Assembly: GCA_017461605.1 (NCBI GenBank)
Contig: JAFTXN010000001.1
Location: 53,371-117,370 of the forward strand
Direction of reading: 5' to 3'
Length of the DNA stretch: 64,000 nucleotides
From: Bacteroidaceae bacterium
GTDB taxonomy: Bacteria; Bacteroidota; Bacteroidia; Bacteroidales; Bacteroidaceae
Below the pieces are notes generated by a model. That model saw only the letters and a list, made by a program, of their open reading frames with translations. It had not been told where the DNA came from and ran no database searches. Shown here one piece after another: positions 1 to 8,021 of the stretch; positions within the stretch are counted from its first letter, which is position 1; each line of letters starts with the position of its first letter. The translations under genes were made by a program, and so were the position numbers.

Positions 1-502
1 TTCCCGTATTCTTCGGCGACGCAATCACATTTTTCACCCACAACACATCGCCCGGCTGCAGGGAGTCGGCTGCCGTGCGCATCAACGACAGACGCACCCG
101 CCGGCCACAGCCATCACCGCGCAGCACGGTTGCCACAGCCTGAAAGGTCTTGGCCGTCGTGCGAGGTGTCTCCACAATCATCACCCTGCGCGTCTCGGCT
201 TCGGGGCACCATTCCGCCACCTCCGACGTTCGTTCGGCCAACAGCGATACCGCCCCCAGCAGAACTGCTGCCGCACTGAAAGACACATGGAAGAACGGGC
301 GATGCAACGGTACGGCTCGCACAAAGGCACACACCGCGGCCGTCACGACCATTACCGCCAAAGCTGCGACGAGCCACCCCACATAAGGGTGCAGCCAAGC
401 ATGTCCCGCCTCGCCCAGCGCAATGCCGACACACAGCGGAAGCACCAGGCGCAACAACACGTTGGTGTCAAGAATATGCTCATAGGGACGCAGCCTTCGC
501 AT
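1..502 (-). CDS. comEC: ComEC/Rec2-family competence channel protein, N-terminal part (cut by window edge)
   Basis: The minus frame is open from an ATG at 502 to the window edge, giving about 167 residues with no stop. It starts MRRLRPYEHILDTNVLLRLV and has two or three hydrophobic stretches (residues about 16-60 and 75-90), then a soluble region with a short oligonucleotide-binding-like segment (LQPGDVLWVKN). This is the layout of the N-terminal DUF4131/ComEC region of Bacteroidales ComEC proteins, which form the inner-membrane channel for incoming single-stranded DNA. The channel and metallo-lactamase domains would lie beyond the edge. It follows recQ by 79 bp on the same strand, so it may be the last gene of a recJ-recQ-comEC unit. 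The family call rests on the N-terminus only. Confidence 0.72.
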   Translation of the reverse strand, partial: MRRLRPYEHILDTNVLLRLVLPLCVGIALGEAGHAWLHPYVGWLVAALAVMVVTAAVCAFVRAVPLHRPFFHVSFSAAAVLLGAVSLLAERTSEVAEWCPEAETRRVMIVETPRTTAKTFQAVATVLRGDGCGRRVRLSLMRTAADSLQPGDVLWVKNVIASPKNTG

Positions 503-581
503 AAGGGGTTGGGGGATTTATTTCGTGTTTACACAGGAGAGTTCTCGGCAGGGGGGATTTTCGGAAAACAATGGCCGAAAA

Positions 582-2618
582 TCAGGATTTCTCGCAACAG
601 ATGCATCCGTCGCGCATCACCACTCCTTCTTCGCACATCAGCAGTTCCATGGCCGCCTGACGCACCTCGGCACTGCATCCGTCGCTCCGCAACTCCGACG
701 GGTGATGCGGTCGACCGTCGGAGAGCACTTGCAGAAACCTTTTCAGCAGAGCGGACGGCTCTACCTGCGTTTCACGGCGCGACAAGCACACATCGCAGCG
801 GCCACAATCGGCAGCGGAACGGTCGTCAAAATAGTCGAGCAGGTAGCGCGAGCGGCACACCTCCTCACCACCGGCATAATCGAGCATGGCACGAATGCGA
901 TCCTCGTATTGCTGTTTTCGCTCCTCGTAGACAGCCTCCGGAATGTTCAGTTCCGAACTGTCCACACGGCGCGTCTGATAGGTGATGTGCGCCACCCGTT
1001 TGCGCGGAACATAATGTAAAATGCGTTGGTGGTTCAGCGCTTTCAGCACTTCGTACACCTGCGTTTCCGACAGCTCCGTGTGTTGCGCCATCTCCTTTTC
1101 GCTAATAAACACATATTCTGCAAAGATTCCGGCATAGCGTCGCAGCAGGCAATGCAGCACCTTGTCGGCCTCGGCACCCATGCGATACAAACGGTAAAGC
1201 TCATCACGATTGAGCAGAAACATCACACGCGACACCGAGTCGTCTTCCTCGCGATAGGTGATGTAGCCCGACTGCTCCAACAGCGACAGCGCACTGGCCA
1301 CAGGCGTCGGGAAATGTCGATAAGTGGTACAGAATTTTTCCAAACGAAACTCGTAGGTAACGCGAAAGCCATCGCCCACCGCCAGTTGGAAGAAGTAAGC
1401 CAGCTCGTCGTAGATGCGACGCACAAAGTCGCGCTCGGGAAACGTCTCGGGCACACGGCGCAACATGGTGGCGCGGTCGTGGCGGCCGAAAAGCAGCACC
1501 GCATACGCTGTAAGCCCATCGCGTCCGGCGCGACCCGCTTCCTGAAAATAGGCTTCCACACTGTCGGGAGGGTCAAGGTGTATCACAAGGCGCACATCGG
1601 GTTTGTCGATACCCATACCGAAAGCGTTGGTAGCCACCATCACTCGCGTCTCACCGCTCTGCCATGCCTGTTGCCGCACATCCTTGTCGAGATTGGTCAG
1701 ACCGGCATGATAATAGAGTGCCGACACACCTTCGTCTTTCAGCATGCGGGCCACCTCCTTCGTACCCTGCCGACTGCGCGTGTAGACGATGGCCGAACCC
1801 TCCACACTGCGGAGGATGTGCAACAACTCGCCTTCCTTGTCCTCGGTGGTACGCACCACGTAACGCAGATTGGGACGTGCAAAACTCATGCGGTGCACGT
1901 TGTGTTCGGCAAAGGCGAGCCGACACTGAATGTCCTCGACCACGCGACGGGTCGCCGTAGCCGTGAGGGCCAGCACAGGAGCATCGGGCACCAACTTGCG
2001 AAGCTCGGCAATCTGCAGATAGGCCGGACGGAAGTCGTAGCCCCACTGCGAGATGCAATGGGCCTCGTCCACCGTGATGAAGCTCACCTTCATGCGTCGG
2101 AGCTTGGTCTGAAAAATAGGAGAAGCCAGGCGCTCGGGCGAAACATAGAGGAACTTATATCCCCCCAGCACGCAGTTGTCCAAGTGTCGCAACACATCGT
2201 CGTGCGAGAGGCCGGAGTAGATGGCTGTGGCCTTGATACCTCGCATCCGCAAGTGCTCCACCTGATCCTTCATCAAGGCTATGAGCGGCGTGACCACAAG
2301 GCACATCCCGGGCATCGCAAGGGCCGGAATCTGAAAGGCGATGCTCTTTCCACCCCCTGTAGGCATAAGTCCCAGCGTATCGCGACCAGCCACAATGTCG
2401 CGAATGATATCGAGCTGGATGCCGCGAAAATCCTCATACCCCCAATAGCCACGCAGCAGACGTCGGAACAGATCGTCACCGACGGGTTCACCGGGTTCGG
2501 GCAGTGCCACTTCGCCGTCGGCGATGAAGCGGTCGGCAGCAAAAACGGCCTCCTGACTTTCGTGCAAAGCATCTGAAAGTCCGGCGGCCGTAAAGGGATG
2601 TTCCGGAATAGGTTTCAT
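582..2618 (-). CDS. recQ: ATP-dependent DNA helicase RecQ
   Basis: This 678-residue superfamily 2 helicase unwinds DNA 3' to 5' in recombination and fork repair. The Walker A region TGGGKS lies near residues 87-92, DEAH at 184-187 followed by the RecQ aromatic loop CISQWGYDFRP, and the helicase C domain includes YFQEAGRAGRDG. The RecQ zinc site is complete: C588, then C605, C608 and C611 in the usual C-x16-C-x2-C-x2-C spacing. A winged-helix-like tail follows, with no recognisable HRDC domain. About 45 residues precede the helicase core; no better start is visible. It begins 27 bp after recJ, so the two are probably cotranscribed. Confidence 0.96.
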   Translation of the reverse strand: MKPIPEHPFTAAGLSDALHESQEAVFAADRFIADGEVALPEPGEPVGDDLFRRLLRGYWGYEDFRGIQLDIIRDIVAGRDTLGLMPTGGGKSIAFQIPALAMPGMCLVVTPLIALMKDQVEHLRMRGIKATAIYSGLSHDDVLRHLDNCVLGGYKFLYVSPERLASPIFQTKLRRMKVSFITVDEAHCISQWGYDFRPAYLQIAELRKLVPDAPVLALTATATRRVVEDIQCRLAFAEHNVHRMSFARPNLRYVVRTTEDKEGELLHILRSVEGSAIVYTRSRQGTKEVARMLKDEGVSALYYHAGLTNLDKDVRQQAWQSGETRVMVATNAFGMGIDKPDVRLVIHLDPPDSVEAYFQEAGRAGRDGLTAYAVLLFGRHDRATMLRRVPETFPERDFVRRIYDELAYFFQLAVGDGFRVTYEFRLEKFCTTYRHFPTPVASALSLLEQSGYITYREEDDSVSRVMFLLNRDELYRLYRMGAEADKVLHCLLRRYAGIFAEYVFISEKEMAQHTELSETQVYEVLKALNHQRILHYVPRKRVAHITYQTRRVDSSELNIPEAVYEERKQQYEDRIRAMLDYAGGEEVCRSRYLLDYFDDRSAADCGRCDVCLSRRETQVEPSALLKRFLQVLSDGRPHHPSELRSDGCSAEVRQAAMELLMCEEGVVMRDGCICCEKS

Positions 2619-2645
2619 AACATGATATGTTGCAATGGGAAGCGT

Positions 2646-4364
2646 CTACTCGCAAGGGCGAATATCCTCGATTTGCAGTTGCACCTCACCGCGTTTGTGT
2701 GTGTTTTCCTCGATGGCATAACAGATGTCGAAAGCACGTTTCGTCTTGATGTAGCGTGCCTGCGAGCTTTGTCCGAAAGCAATGCCGTTCATCACGTTGT
2801 TGCTCTTGTCGTCCACAAGTTCGAGCTTGATATGTTCTTGCCCACGTCCCACCACCTTGGAAGTGCCGTAGTCGTACACACGATGGGTGCAGAAGAGCGG
2901 CCGTGCATTGCCCGGTCCGAAAGGTCCGAAGCGCTTCAACTGAAGATAGAAGTCGAAATTCACGTCCTTGAAATCGAGCACGCCATCTATGTCGAGGAAA
3001 GCCTCGGTCTGCTCGTCCAGGATATGCTCTGCCACGTAGGCTTCGAAGCGTCGGCTGAACTCCTCCACGTTCTCGGCTCGCATGGTCAGACCTGCGGCAT
3101 AGGTGTGTCCACCAAAGTTCTCCAGCAAATCGGCACAACTCTGCACGGCTCTATACACATCGAAGCCGGCCACCGATCGGGCCGAGCCGGTAGCCATTCC
3201 CTCGGAGCGCGTCAGCACCACGGCGGGGCGATAGTACAACTCGGTGAGGCGCGACGCCACTATACCGATGACACCCTTGTGCCAAGCTTCGTTGTAGATC
3301 ACTATGGAGCGCAGATTGTCGAGTTCCGGCACGGTTTTCACCAACTCGATGGCCTCTTCCGTCATCTGCTTGTCCAGGTCCTTGCGTGCCTCATTGTAGA
3401 GGTTAATGCGCCCGGCGCGTTCCATGGCTGCGGCATAATCCTTCTCCACCAGCAACTCCACGGCTTCGCGTCCATTCTGCATTCTTCCGGAAGCATTGAT
3501 GCGTGGTCCGATCTTGAAGATGATGTCGTTGATCGAGAGTTCGCGATCTGCCAACCCACACATCTCGATGATGGCTTGCAAGCCGATACTCGGGTGCGAA
3601 TTGAGGCAACGCAGCCCATGGCAGGCCAAAATTCTGTTCTCACCCATGATGGGCACAATGTCGGAGGCGATGCTCACGGCACAAAGGTCGAGCAACGGGA
3701 CGAGCTTGTTGAACTCGATACCATTGCTGAGCGCAAATGCCTGCATGAGTTTGAACCCCACGCCACACCCGGAGAGATGCGTGTAGGGGTAGTGGTTGTC
3801 CTTACGCTTGGGGTTGAGAATGGCGATGGCCGGGGGCAGAATTTCGTCCGGCACGTGGTGATCGCAGATAATGAAGTCCACACCCAGCTCTTGGGCATAG
3901 GTGATTTCCTCCACGGCCTTGATTCCGCAATCCAGCACGATGACAAGCCTGACCCCGGTTTCGGCTGCGTAGTCCACACCCTTCTTGGATATGCCATAAC
4001 CTTCTTCATATCTGTCGGGGATGTAGAAATCCACATTGCTGTAGTACTGACGCAGGAACTTGAAGACGAGCGCCACGGCCGTGCAGCCGTCGACGTCGTA
4101 ATCGCCGTAGACCAATATGCGCTCCTTCCGGCCCATCGCAATATTGATGCGGTTCACTGCCAACTGCATGTCGTCCATCAGGAAGGGGTCGTGCAAGTCG
4201 GTGAGCTGCGGGCGGAAAAACTTATTGGCCTCGGCCTGCGTCGTGACACCACGGGCCGGAAGCAGTCGCGCCAGCGCCGGATGTATGTGCTGCTGTGCTG
4301 CGATTTGCTCCGCCCATGCGGCTTCTTCGGGCGCAGGTTGCGAGTAGTTCCACTTGTAATTCAT
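2646..4364 (-). CDS. recJ: Single-stranded-DNA-specific 5'-3' exonuclease RecJ
   Basis: RecJ degrades 5'-ended single-stranded DNA in recombination and mismatch repair. The DHH superfamily motifs are present: GDYDVDG near residue 90, LDCG, then ICDHHVPDE, and the C-terminal DHHA1 region with GGHTYAAG. The start is placed at 4364 (MNYKWNYSQP), giving 572 residues, the usual length in this phylum; the frame continues upstream for 30 codons but those residues do not look like RecJ. It is the promoter-proximal gene of recJ-recQ(-comEC), all of which handle single-stranded DNA. Confidence 0.96.
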   Translation of the reverse strand: MNYKWNYSQPAPEEAAWAEQIAAQQHIHPALARLLPARGVTTQAEANKFFRPQLTDLHDPFLMDDMQLAVNRINIAMGRKERILVYGDYDVDGCTAVALVFKFLRQYYSNVDFYIPDRYEEGYGISKKGVDYAAETGVRLVIVLDCGIKAVEEITYAQELGVDFIICDHHVPDEILPPAIAILNPKRKDNHYPYTHLSGCGVGFKLMQAFALSNGIEFNKLVPLLDLCAVSIASDIVPIMGENRILACHGLRCLNSHPSIGLQAIIEMCGLADRELSINDIIFKIGPRINASGRMQNGREAVELLVEKDYAAAMERAGRINLYNEARKDLDKQMTEEAIELVKTVPELDNLRSIVIYNEAWHKGVIGIVASRLTELYYRPAVVLTRSEGMATGSARSVAGFDVYRAVQSCADLLENFGGHTYAAGLTMRAENVEEFSRRFEAYVAEHILDEQTEAFLDIDGVLDFKDVNFDFYLQLKRFGPFGPGNARPLFCTHRVYDYGTSKVVGRGQEHIKLELVDDKSNNVMNGIAFGQSSQARYIKTKRAFDICYAIEENTHKRGEVQLQIEDIRPCE

Positions 4365-4658
4365 TGATATATTGTCTTTTTTTATTCTTGCGCAGGGGGA
4401 GTGCAAACTTCCGTTGGGCATGTCCGTTTTTCCGGTTGCCACGTTCGCACCCAATTTAGCAAGCTAAGATAAGCAAAAAAGCCGGGACCGACCGCATGAT
4501 TTCGGAAAAAGAAAATCGGAACGGCTTGTGTTTCTTCTCTCAGCGCTCCTGTACACATATAAATATAACGCGTGCGCGCACGCGCGGCCGAGCGAGAAAC
4601 GCACACTGCGAACCGGCATCACGCATCGGCTGCCGGCATTGCAGAAATGCGCTGCATA
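4365..4658. other. Intergenic region upstream of recJ
   Basis: No gene is seen here. The region contains a 16-bp perfect alternating purine-pyrimidine palindrome at 4569-4584 (CGCGTGCGCGCACGCG), which is a Z-DNA-prone sequence. I see no clear TAnnTTTG promoter for recJ in it. Confidence 0.5.
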
Positions 4659-4706
4659 AAGCCGATGCGGGCACAACGTATATTTTCGTTGTGCCCGCAT
4701 CAGCTT
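4659..4706 (-). terminator. Probable terminator of the tyrosine-kinase gene
   Basis: A 15-bp perfect inverted repeat (4664-4678 and 4687-4701, GATGCGGGCACAACG arms) encloses an 8-nt A/T loop. A G-T pair and further complementary bases extend it. It lies 30 bp downstream of the wzc stop codon, so it probably ends that minus-strand transcript. Confidence 0.75.
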
Positions 4707-4735
4707 ATAGAGGCTTCCGAGGTTGTGCGGTCGGC

Positions 4736-7129
4736 TTACTTCTTGCGACCGAACAAGCCTTTGCGTTTCTTCTGTGCGCCGTAGCCATATCCGTAGCCGT
4801 ATCCATAACCGTAGGAACGGCGTGCGTTGGCATCGTTGAGCACTATGCAGAGGTTGCGGAACTTCTTTTCTTTGTACATCTTCTCTATCTCGGGCAGGAA
4901 GTCGCGTTCCTGAACCCCCACACGCACCACATAGAGCGTCATATCGGCCACGCGTGCCACCAACGAGGCATCGGCCACGGCTACAACAGGGGTGGTGTCG
5001 ATGATGACGTAGTCGTACATATCGCGAAGCATCTCCACCATTTCCTCGAAGCGATGCGACATCAGCAGCTCGGAGGGGTTGGGCGGCAGAAGGCCGGCAG
5101 GCAGGAAGTCGACGCCTTGCGAAACGGCATCGGCCACGATGAGATCCTGCAGATCCACTTCGCCTTCCTCGGCAGCGAGGTAGGTGGTGAGGCCGTCGGT
5201 CTTGCCGAACATGGCACTCTGTGTGCGCTTGCGGATATCAGCATCGATGAGGAGCACACGCTTTCCGGCCATGGCGAAGACCACTGCGAGGTTACGCGAG
5301 ATGAAGCTCTTTCCCTGGTCGGGCGTGGTGGAAGTGGTCACAAGCACTTTGGCGGTACGCTTCATGAAGTTCAAGCCGTAGCGCAGCAAGCGGAAAGCTT
5401 CCACAACGGGTTCGTCGGGGCTGCACTGTGTCACCAGCGCCTGCTCGCCCTTGTTGCCATCCCAGCGCGGCACTTCGCCGACAATGGGCACGGTGGTGTG
5501 TTTCTCCACATCGCGACGGCCGGTCACCGTAACATCGAACAAGGCTTTCAGCCAAAGCACGGCGGAGGGGATGAGCAGGCCGAGCAACAGAGCGATGGCC
5601 ATGATGATGCTCTTGCGCGGGCTGATGGGATATGGTGAACCGAGGGGTGGCTCCACCAAACGCACGTTGGCTTCGTTGATGGCCAACTGCAACGCCACTT
5701 CCTCGCGCTTGTTGAGCAGATAGGTATAGAGGGCTTCTTTCAGGGCTTGCTGGCGCTGAATGTCCATGCCATATTTTTCCTGCTCGGGCACATTGCCCAC
5801 TCTGCCGGACAGCCGGGCCTCGTGAGCGCGCGCCTCGCGCAGTTCAATCTTCATAGAGTTGACATGTCCCTGCAGCGATGCGATGATGGACGAGCGCAGC
5901 GAAGCCAACTTGACATCGTATTCGTTGATGGCCGGAGAGTTTTCGCTGGAGTTGGCCGCCAACTGATTGCGCTTGAGCATCATGTTGTTGTATTCGGAGA
6001 TTTGTGCATCAAATCCTGCACCGCTCAGACCGGAAACGGCCGGTATCACATCGTTCTTGTTGGTGGTGCTGCGGAGATGGTCCGCCAGGAATTGAGCCAC
6101 CGAGAGTTGGGTTTCGAGTTCGATGGAGCGACGGCGTGCCTCGCTGCTCTCTTGTGCAAAGAGCTGCGCATCGGTCTGGAGGTTCACCAGGCGGTTGCGC
6201 TGCTTGAAGTCAGCCAACTTGTTTTCCACCTCGCCGAGCTCACTACCGATGAGTGCGATACGGCTGTCGATGAAACGGGCGGTGCTTTGCGCCACGCGGT
6301 TCTTGTTGTCCACCACATCGCGCTTGTAGGCATTGAACACCTCATTGAGAATATCCTCAGCGCGAGCACTGCTCATGTCGCTACATGAAATCACGATGAG
6401 CGAGCTTTCCTTGTCGTATTCGGTGGCACTGACACGAGCCTGATAGATGTTGGCTGCAATCTTCTTGGGCAGACGGGTTACCTTAATCTCCTGTTCAGTC
6501 GGGAACTCCTTGTAGGCAGCATTCTTCACGATGCGCAGCGCTCCCACGGGAGTGGATACCACTTCGCCCACACGCACTTTCTTTTCACCGGGAATGCTTT
6601 CGCCTCTCTTCACGAAGTTGGCCAACAGGCATGTGTTGGCATCGAGAATGCTCACGCTGAACTGCAACATCTCGTCGGTGGGTTTCTGAAACTCCACTTC
6701 GAAGGGACGCTCACGATAGAGGGTAACATCGTGCAGGTTCTCCTCGGTGGTGTAATCGACATCGAGCTTCAGACTGTCGACCACGCGCTCCATGAGTCGG
6801 TGCGAGGTGAGAATGAAGATCTCGTTCTTCAGATTGTTTCCCACACTGATACCGTTGAGTTCGAGCAGGGTACTCATGTTGCTGCGACCCTTACGCCCAC
6901 CAACGCCCGACATACCCGAGGGCTCGGCATCCTCGATGAGCATTACCGTCTGTCGCTGGTAAACTCTGGACTGTCGCTGCTGATAGAGCCAGCCCAAGCC
7001 CAAGCAAATAATTACCGAAAGCAGGAACCACTTCCAGTAAATCAGGAATGTGGACCAGCACAACTTGACGATGGGAATCAGTTGCACATCTTCTCCCTCT
7101 TCGGTGTTACGCAATTTGTTGTCTTCCAT
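4736..7129 (-). CDS. Polysaccharide co-polymerase / tyrosine autokinase (Wzc-like)
   Basis: This 797-residue inner-membrane protein has the Wzz-kinase fusion layout. It has a TM helix near residues 30-48, a long periplasmic coiled-coil region (about 150-500), a second TM near 510-530 (KSIIMAIALLLGLLIPSAVLW) and a C-terminal BY-kinase. Kinase motifs are a Walker A (TTPDQGKSF), Walker A' (VLLIDADIRK) and Walker B-like (YDYVIIDTTP). It ends in a tyrosine cluster of six Gly-Tyr repeats before a basic tail. Such proteins set polysaccharide chain length and cycle by Tyr phosphorylation. No Wza export lipoprotein gene is adjacent, which is unusual. It has its own promoter at 7203-7210. Confidence 0.92.
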   Translation of the reverse strand: MEDNKLRNTEEGEDVQLIPIVKLCWSTFLIYWKWFLLSVIICLGLGWLYQQRQSRVYQRQTVMLIEDAEPSGMSGVGGRKGRSNMSTLLELNGISVGNNLKNEIFILTSHRLMERVVDSLKLDVDYTTEENLHDVTLYRERPFEVEFQKPTDEMLQFSVSILDANTCLLANFVKRGESIPGEKKVRVGEVVSTPVGALRIVKNAAYKEFPTEQEIKVTRLPKKIAANIYQARVSATEYDKESSLIVISCSDMSSARAEDILNEVFNAYKRDVVDNKNRVAQSTARFIDSRIALIGSELGEVENKLADFKQRNRLVNLQTDAQLFAQESSEARRRSIELETQLSVAQFLADHLRSTTNKNDVIPAVSGLSGAGFDAQISEYNNMMLKRNQLAANSSENSPAINEYDVKLASLRSSIIASLQGHVNSMKIELREARAHEARLSGRVGNVPEQEKYGMDIQRQQALKEALYTYLLNKREEVALQLAINEANVRLVEPPLGSPYPISPRKSIIMAIALLLGLLIPSAVLWLKALFDVTVTGRRDVEKHTTVPIVGEVPRWDGNKGEQALVTQCSPDEPVVEAFRLLRYGLNFMKRTAKVLVTTSTTPDQGKSFISRNLAVVFAMAGKRVLLIDADIRKRTQSAMFGKTDGLTTYLAAEEGEVDLQDLIVADAVSQGVDFLPAGLLPPNPSELLMSHRFEEMVEMLRDMYDYVIIDTTPVVAVADASLVARVADMTLYVVRVGVQERDFLPEIEKMYKEKKFRNLCIVLNDANARRSYGYGYGYGYGYGAQKKRKGLFGRKK
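4778..4813 (-). repeat. Hexanucleotide (Gly-Tyr) repeat in the kinase C-terminus
   Basis: Six consecutive Gly-Tyr codon pairs make a 36-bp degenerate 6-bp tandem repeat encoding the autophosphorylation tyrosine cluster. Loss or gain of a unit would keep frame and change the number of tyrosines. Confidence 0.8.
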
Positions 7130-7202
7130 TATTATTGTTTAGAATGTTTCGGAAAATGCACCTCGCAACCGCATCCGCAGCCAAGGTACGCCAATTTCGT
7201 TG

Positions 7203-7210
7203 CAAAGATA
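7203..7210 (-). promoter_or_regulatory. Promoter -7 element for the tyrosine-kinase gene
   Basis: On the minus strand this reads TATCTTTG, a match to the Bacteroidetes TAnnTTTG box, 74 bp before the ATG. The 17 bp directly upstream (minus-strand CGCTCACCTTTCAC) recur in front of fkp and the GH92 gene. Confidence 0.65.
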
Positions 7211-7368
7211 GTGAAAGGTGAGCGAAAAGGGAATGAAAGAACGTAGTTATTTCAAATTCACTTTCCCGAGCCGCATCCGTTTCTTTACAAAAACTTCAAA
7301 AAGCCGGCTGCTGCGCCCGATTTCTTGCCATTCCCGAGGCGCAACCGCTCCGCCCAACGTGCTTTCGG

Positions 7369-7662
7369 CTGACACTTTGTCGAAAAATCGCGCCTTAGCT
7401 GCGCAAAAATTCACACGGCGTTTAGAAATTTCTACAAGCACTGCACAAAATTCTGCAAGGCGAGTGCAGAATCGGGAAAAGCCTTCGGGATTTTCACGGT
7501 ATGCCGAGCCGCAGCTGAATTTCGTAAAACAAAATTCTGCAAGGCGAGCGCAGAATCGGGAAAAGCCTTCGGGATTTTCACGGTATGCCGAGCCGCAGCT
7601 GAATTTCGTAAAACAAAATTCTGCAAGGCGAGCGCAGAATCGGGAAAAGCCGACCTGAAAAT
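7369..7662. repeat. 21-bp phased modular array, 14 units, including an 84-bp tandem repeat
   Basis: Fourteen units follow in exact 21-bp register. The first begins CTGACACTTTGTCG. Unit 3 contains ACACGGCGTTTAGAAA and unit 4 CTACAAGCACTGCAC. From 7453 an 84-bp segment, itself four 21-bp units, is repeated at 7537 and partly at 7621, nearly identically. A related copy of the 84-bp segment lies at 42843-42926. The array lies between the divergent wzc promoter and the outer-membrane protein gene. Confidence 0.85.
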
Positions 7663-7900
7663 CCCCACCAATTTCCGCCGTCCGAACATGGATTTCTCAT
7701 TTTTTTGAAAAAAAATTTGATTTTCTTGTAACAAATGGCATTCTCATGTGTTAGTATATATGAGGGCGTACTCCGAAGTTGCGCTTTCCGCGATGCCGCT
7801 CCCACCAATGGCCGGACCTGATCCACGCATCTCCGACCCAAAGAGCGCATCCGGCAAGGGTTACAAGGAACTGTCTGAAGTAATTAACATTATTTAAGAT
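7663..7900. other. Intergenic region upstream of the outer-membrane protein gene
   Basis: No convincing gene is seen. The region contains long A and T runs around 7700-7725 and no clear hairpin. Confidence 0.4.
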
Positions 7901-7936
7901 GGGGGGGTAAAATTCCACCTTGCGGACTTACCTTTG
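7901..7936 (+). promoter_or_regulatory. Promoter of the outer-membrane protein gene, with G7 tract
   Basis: TACCTTTG at 7929-7936 matches the -7 box. A run of seven G bases at 7901-7907 sits about where the -33 box should be. No good TTTG box is seen, so promoter spacing could be sensitive to the tract length. Confidence 0.6.
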
Positions 7937-8021
7937 CACGAGCATTAAGAGCCAATCATATCCGCCTTGCAGAATGTTTGCCCTGCCCTCCTCTGAAATC
8001 AGAAAAACACACCTATAAGTC

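Noticed and set aside
1026-4367. Long plus-strand frames (516 and 589 codons) opposite recQ and recJ
   Set aside because: They are antisense to clearly conserved genes, have biased His/Val-rich composition and no recognisable motif. They are shadows of GC-rich coding DNA.
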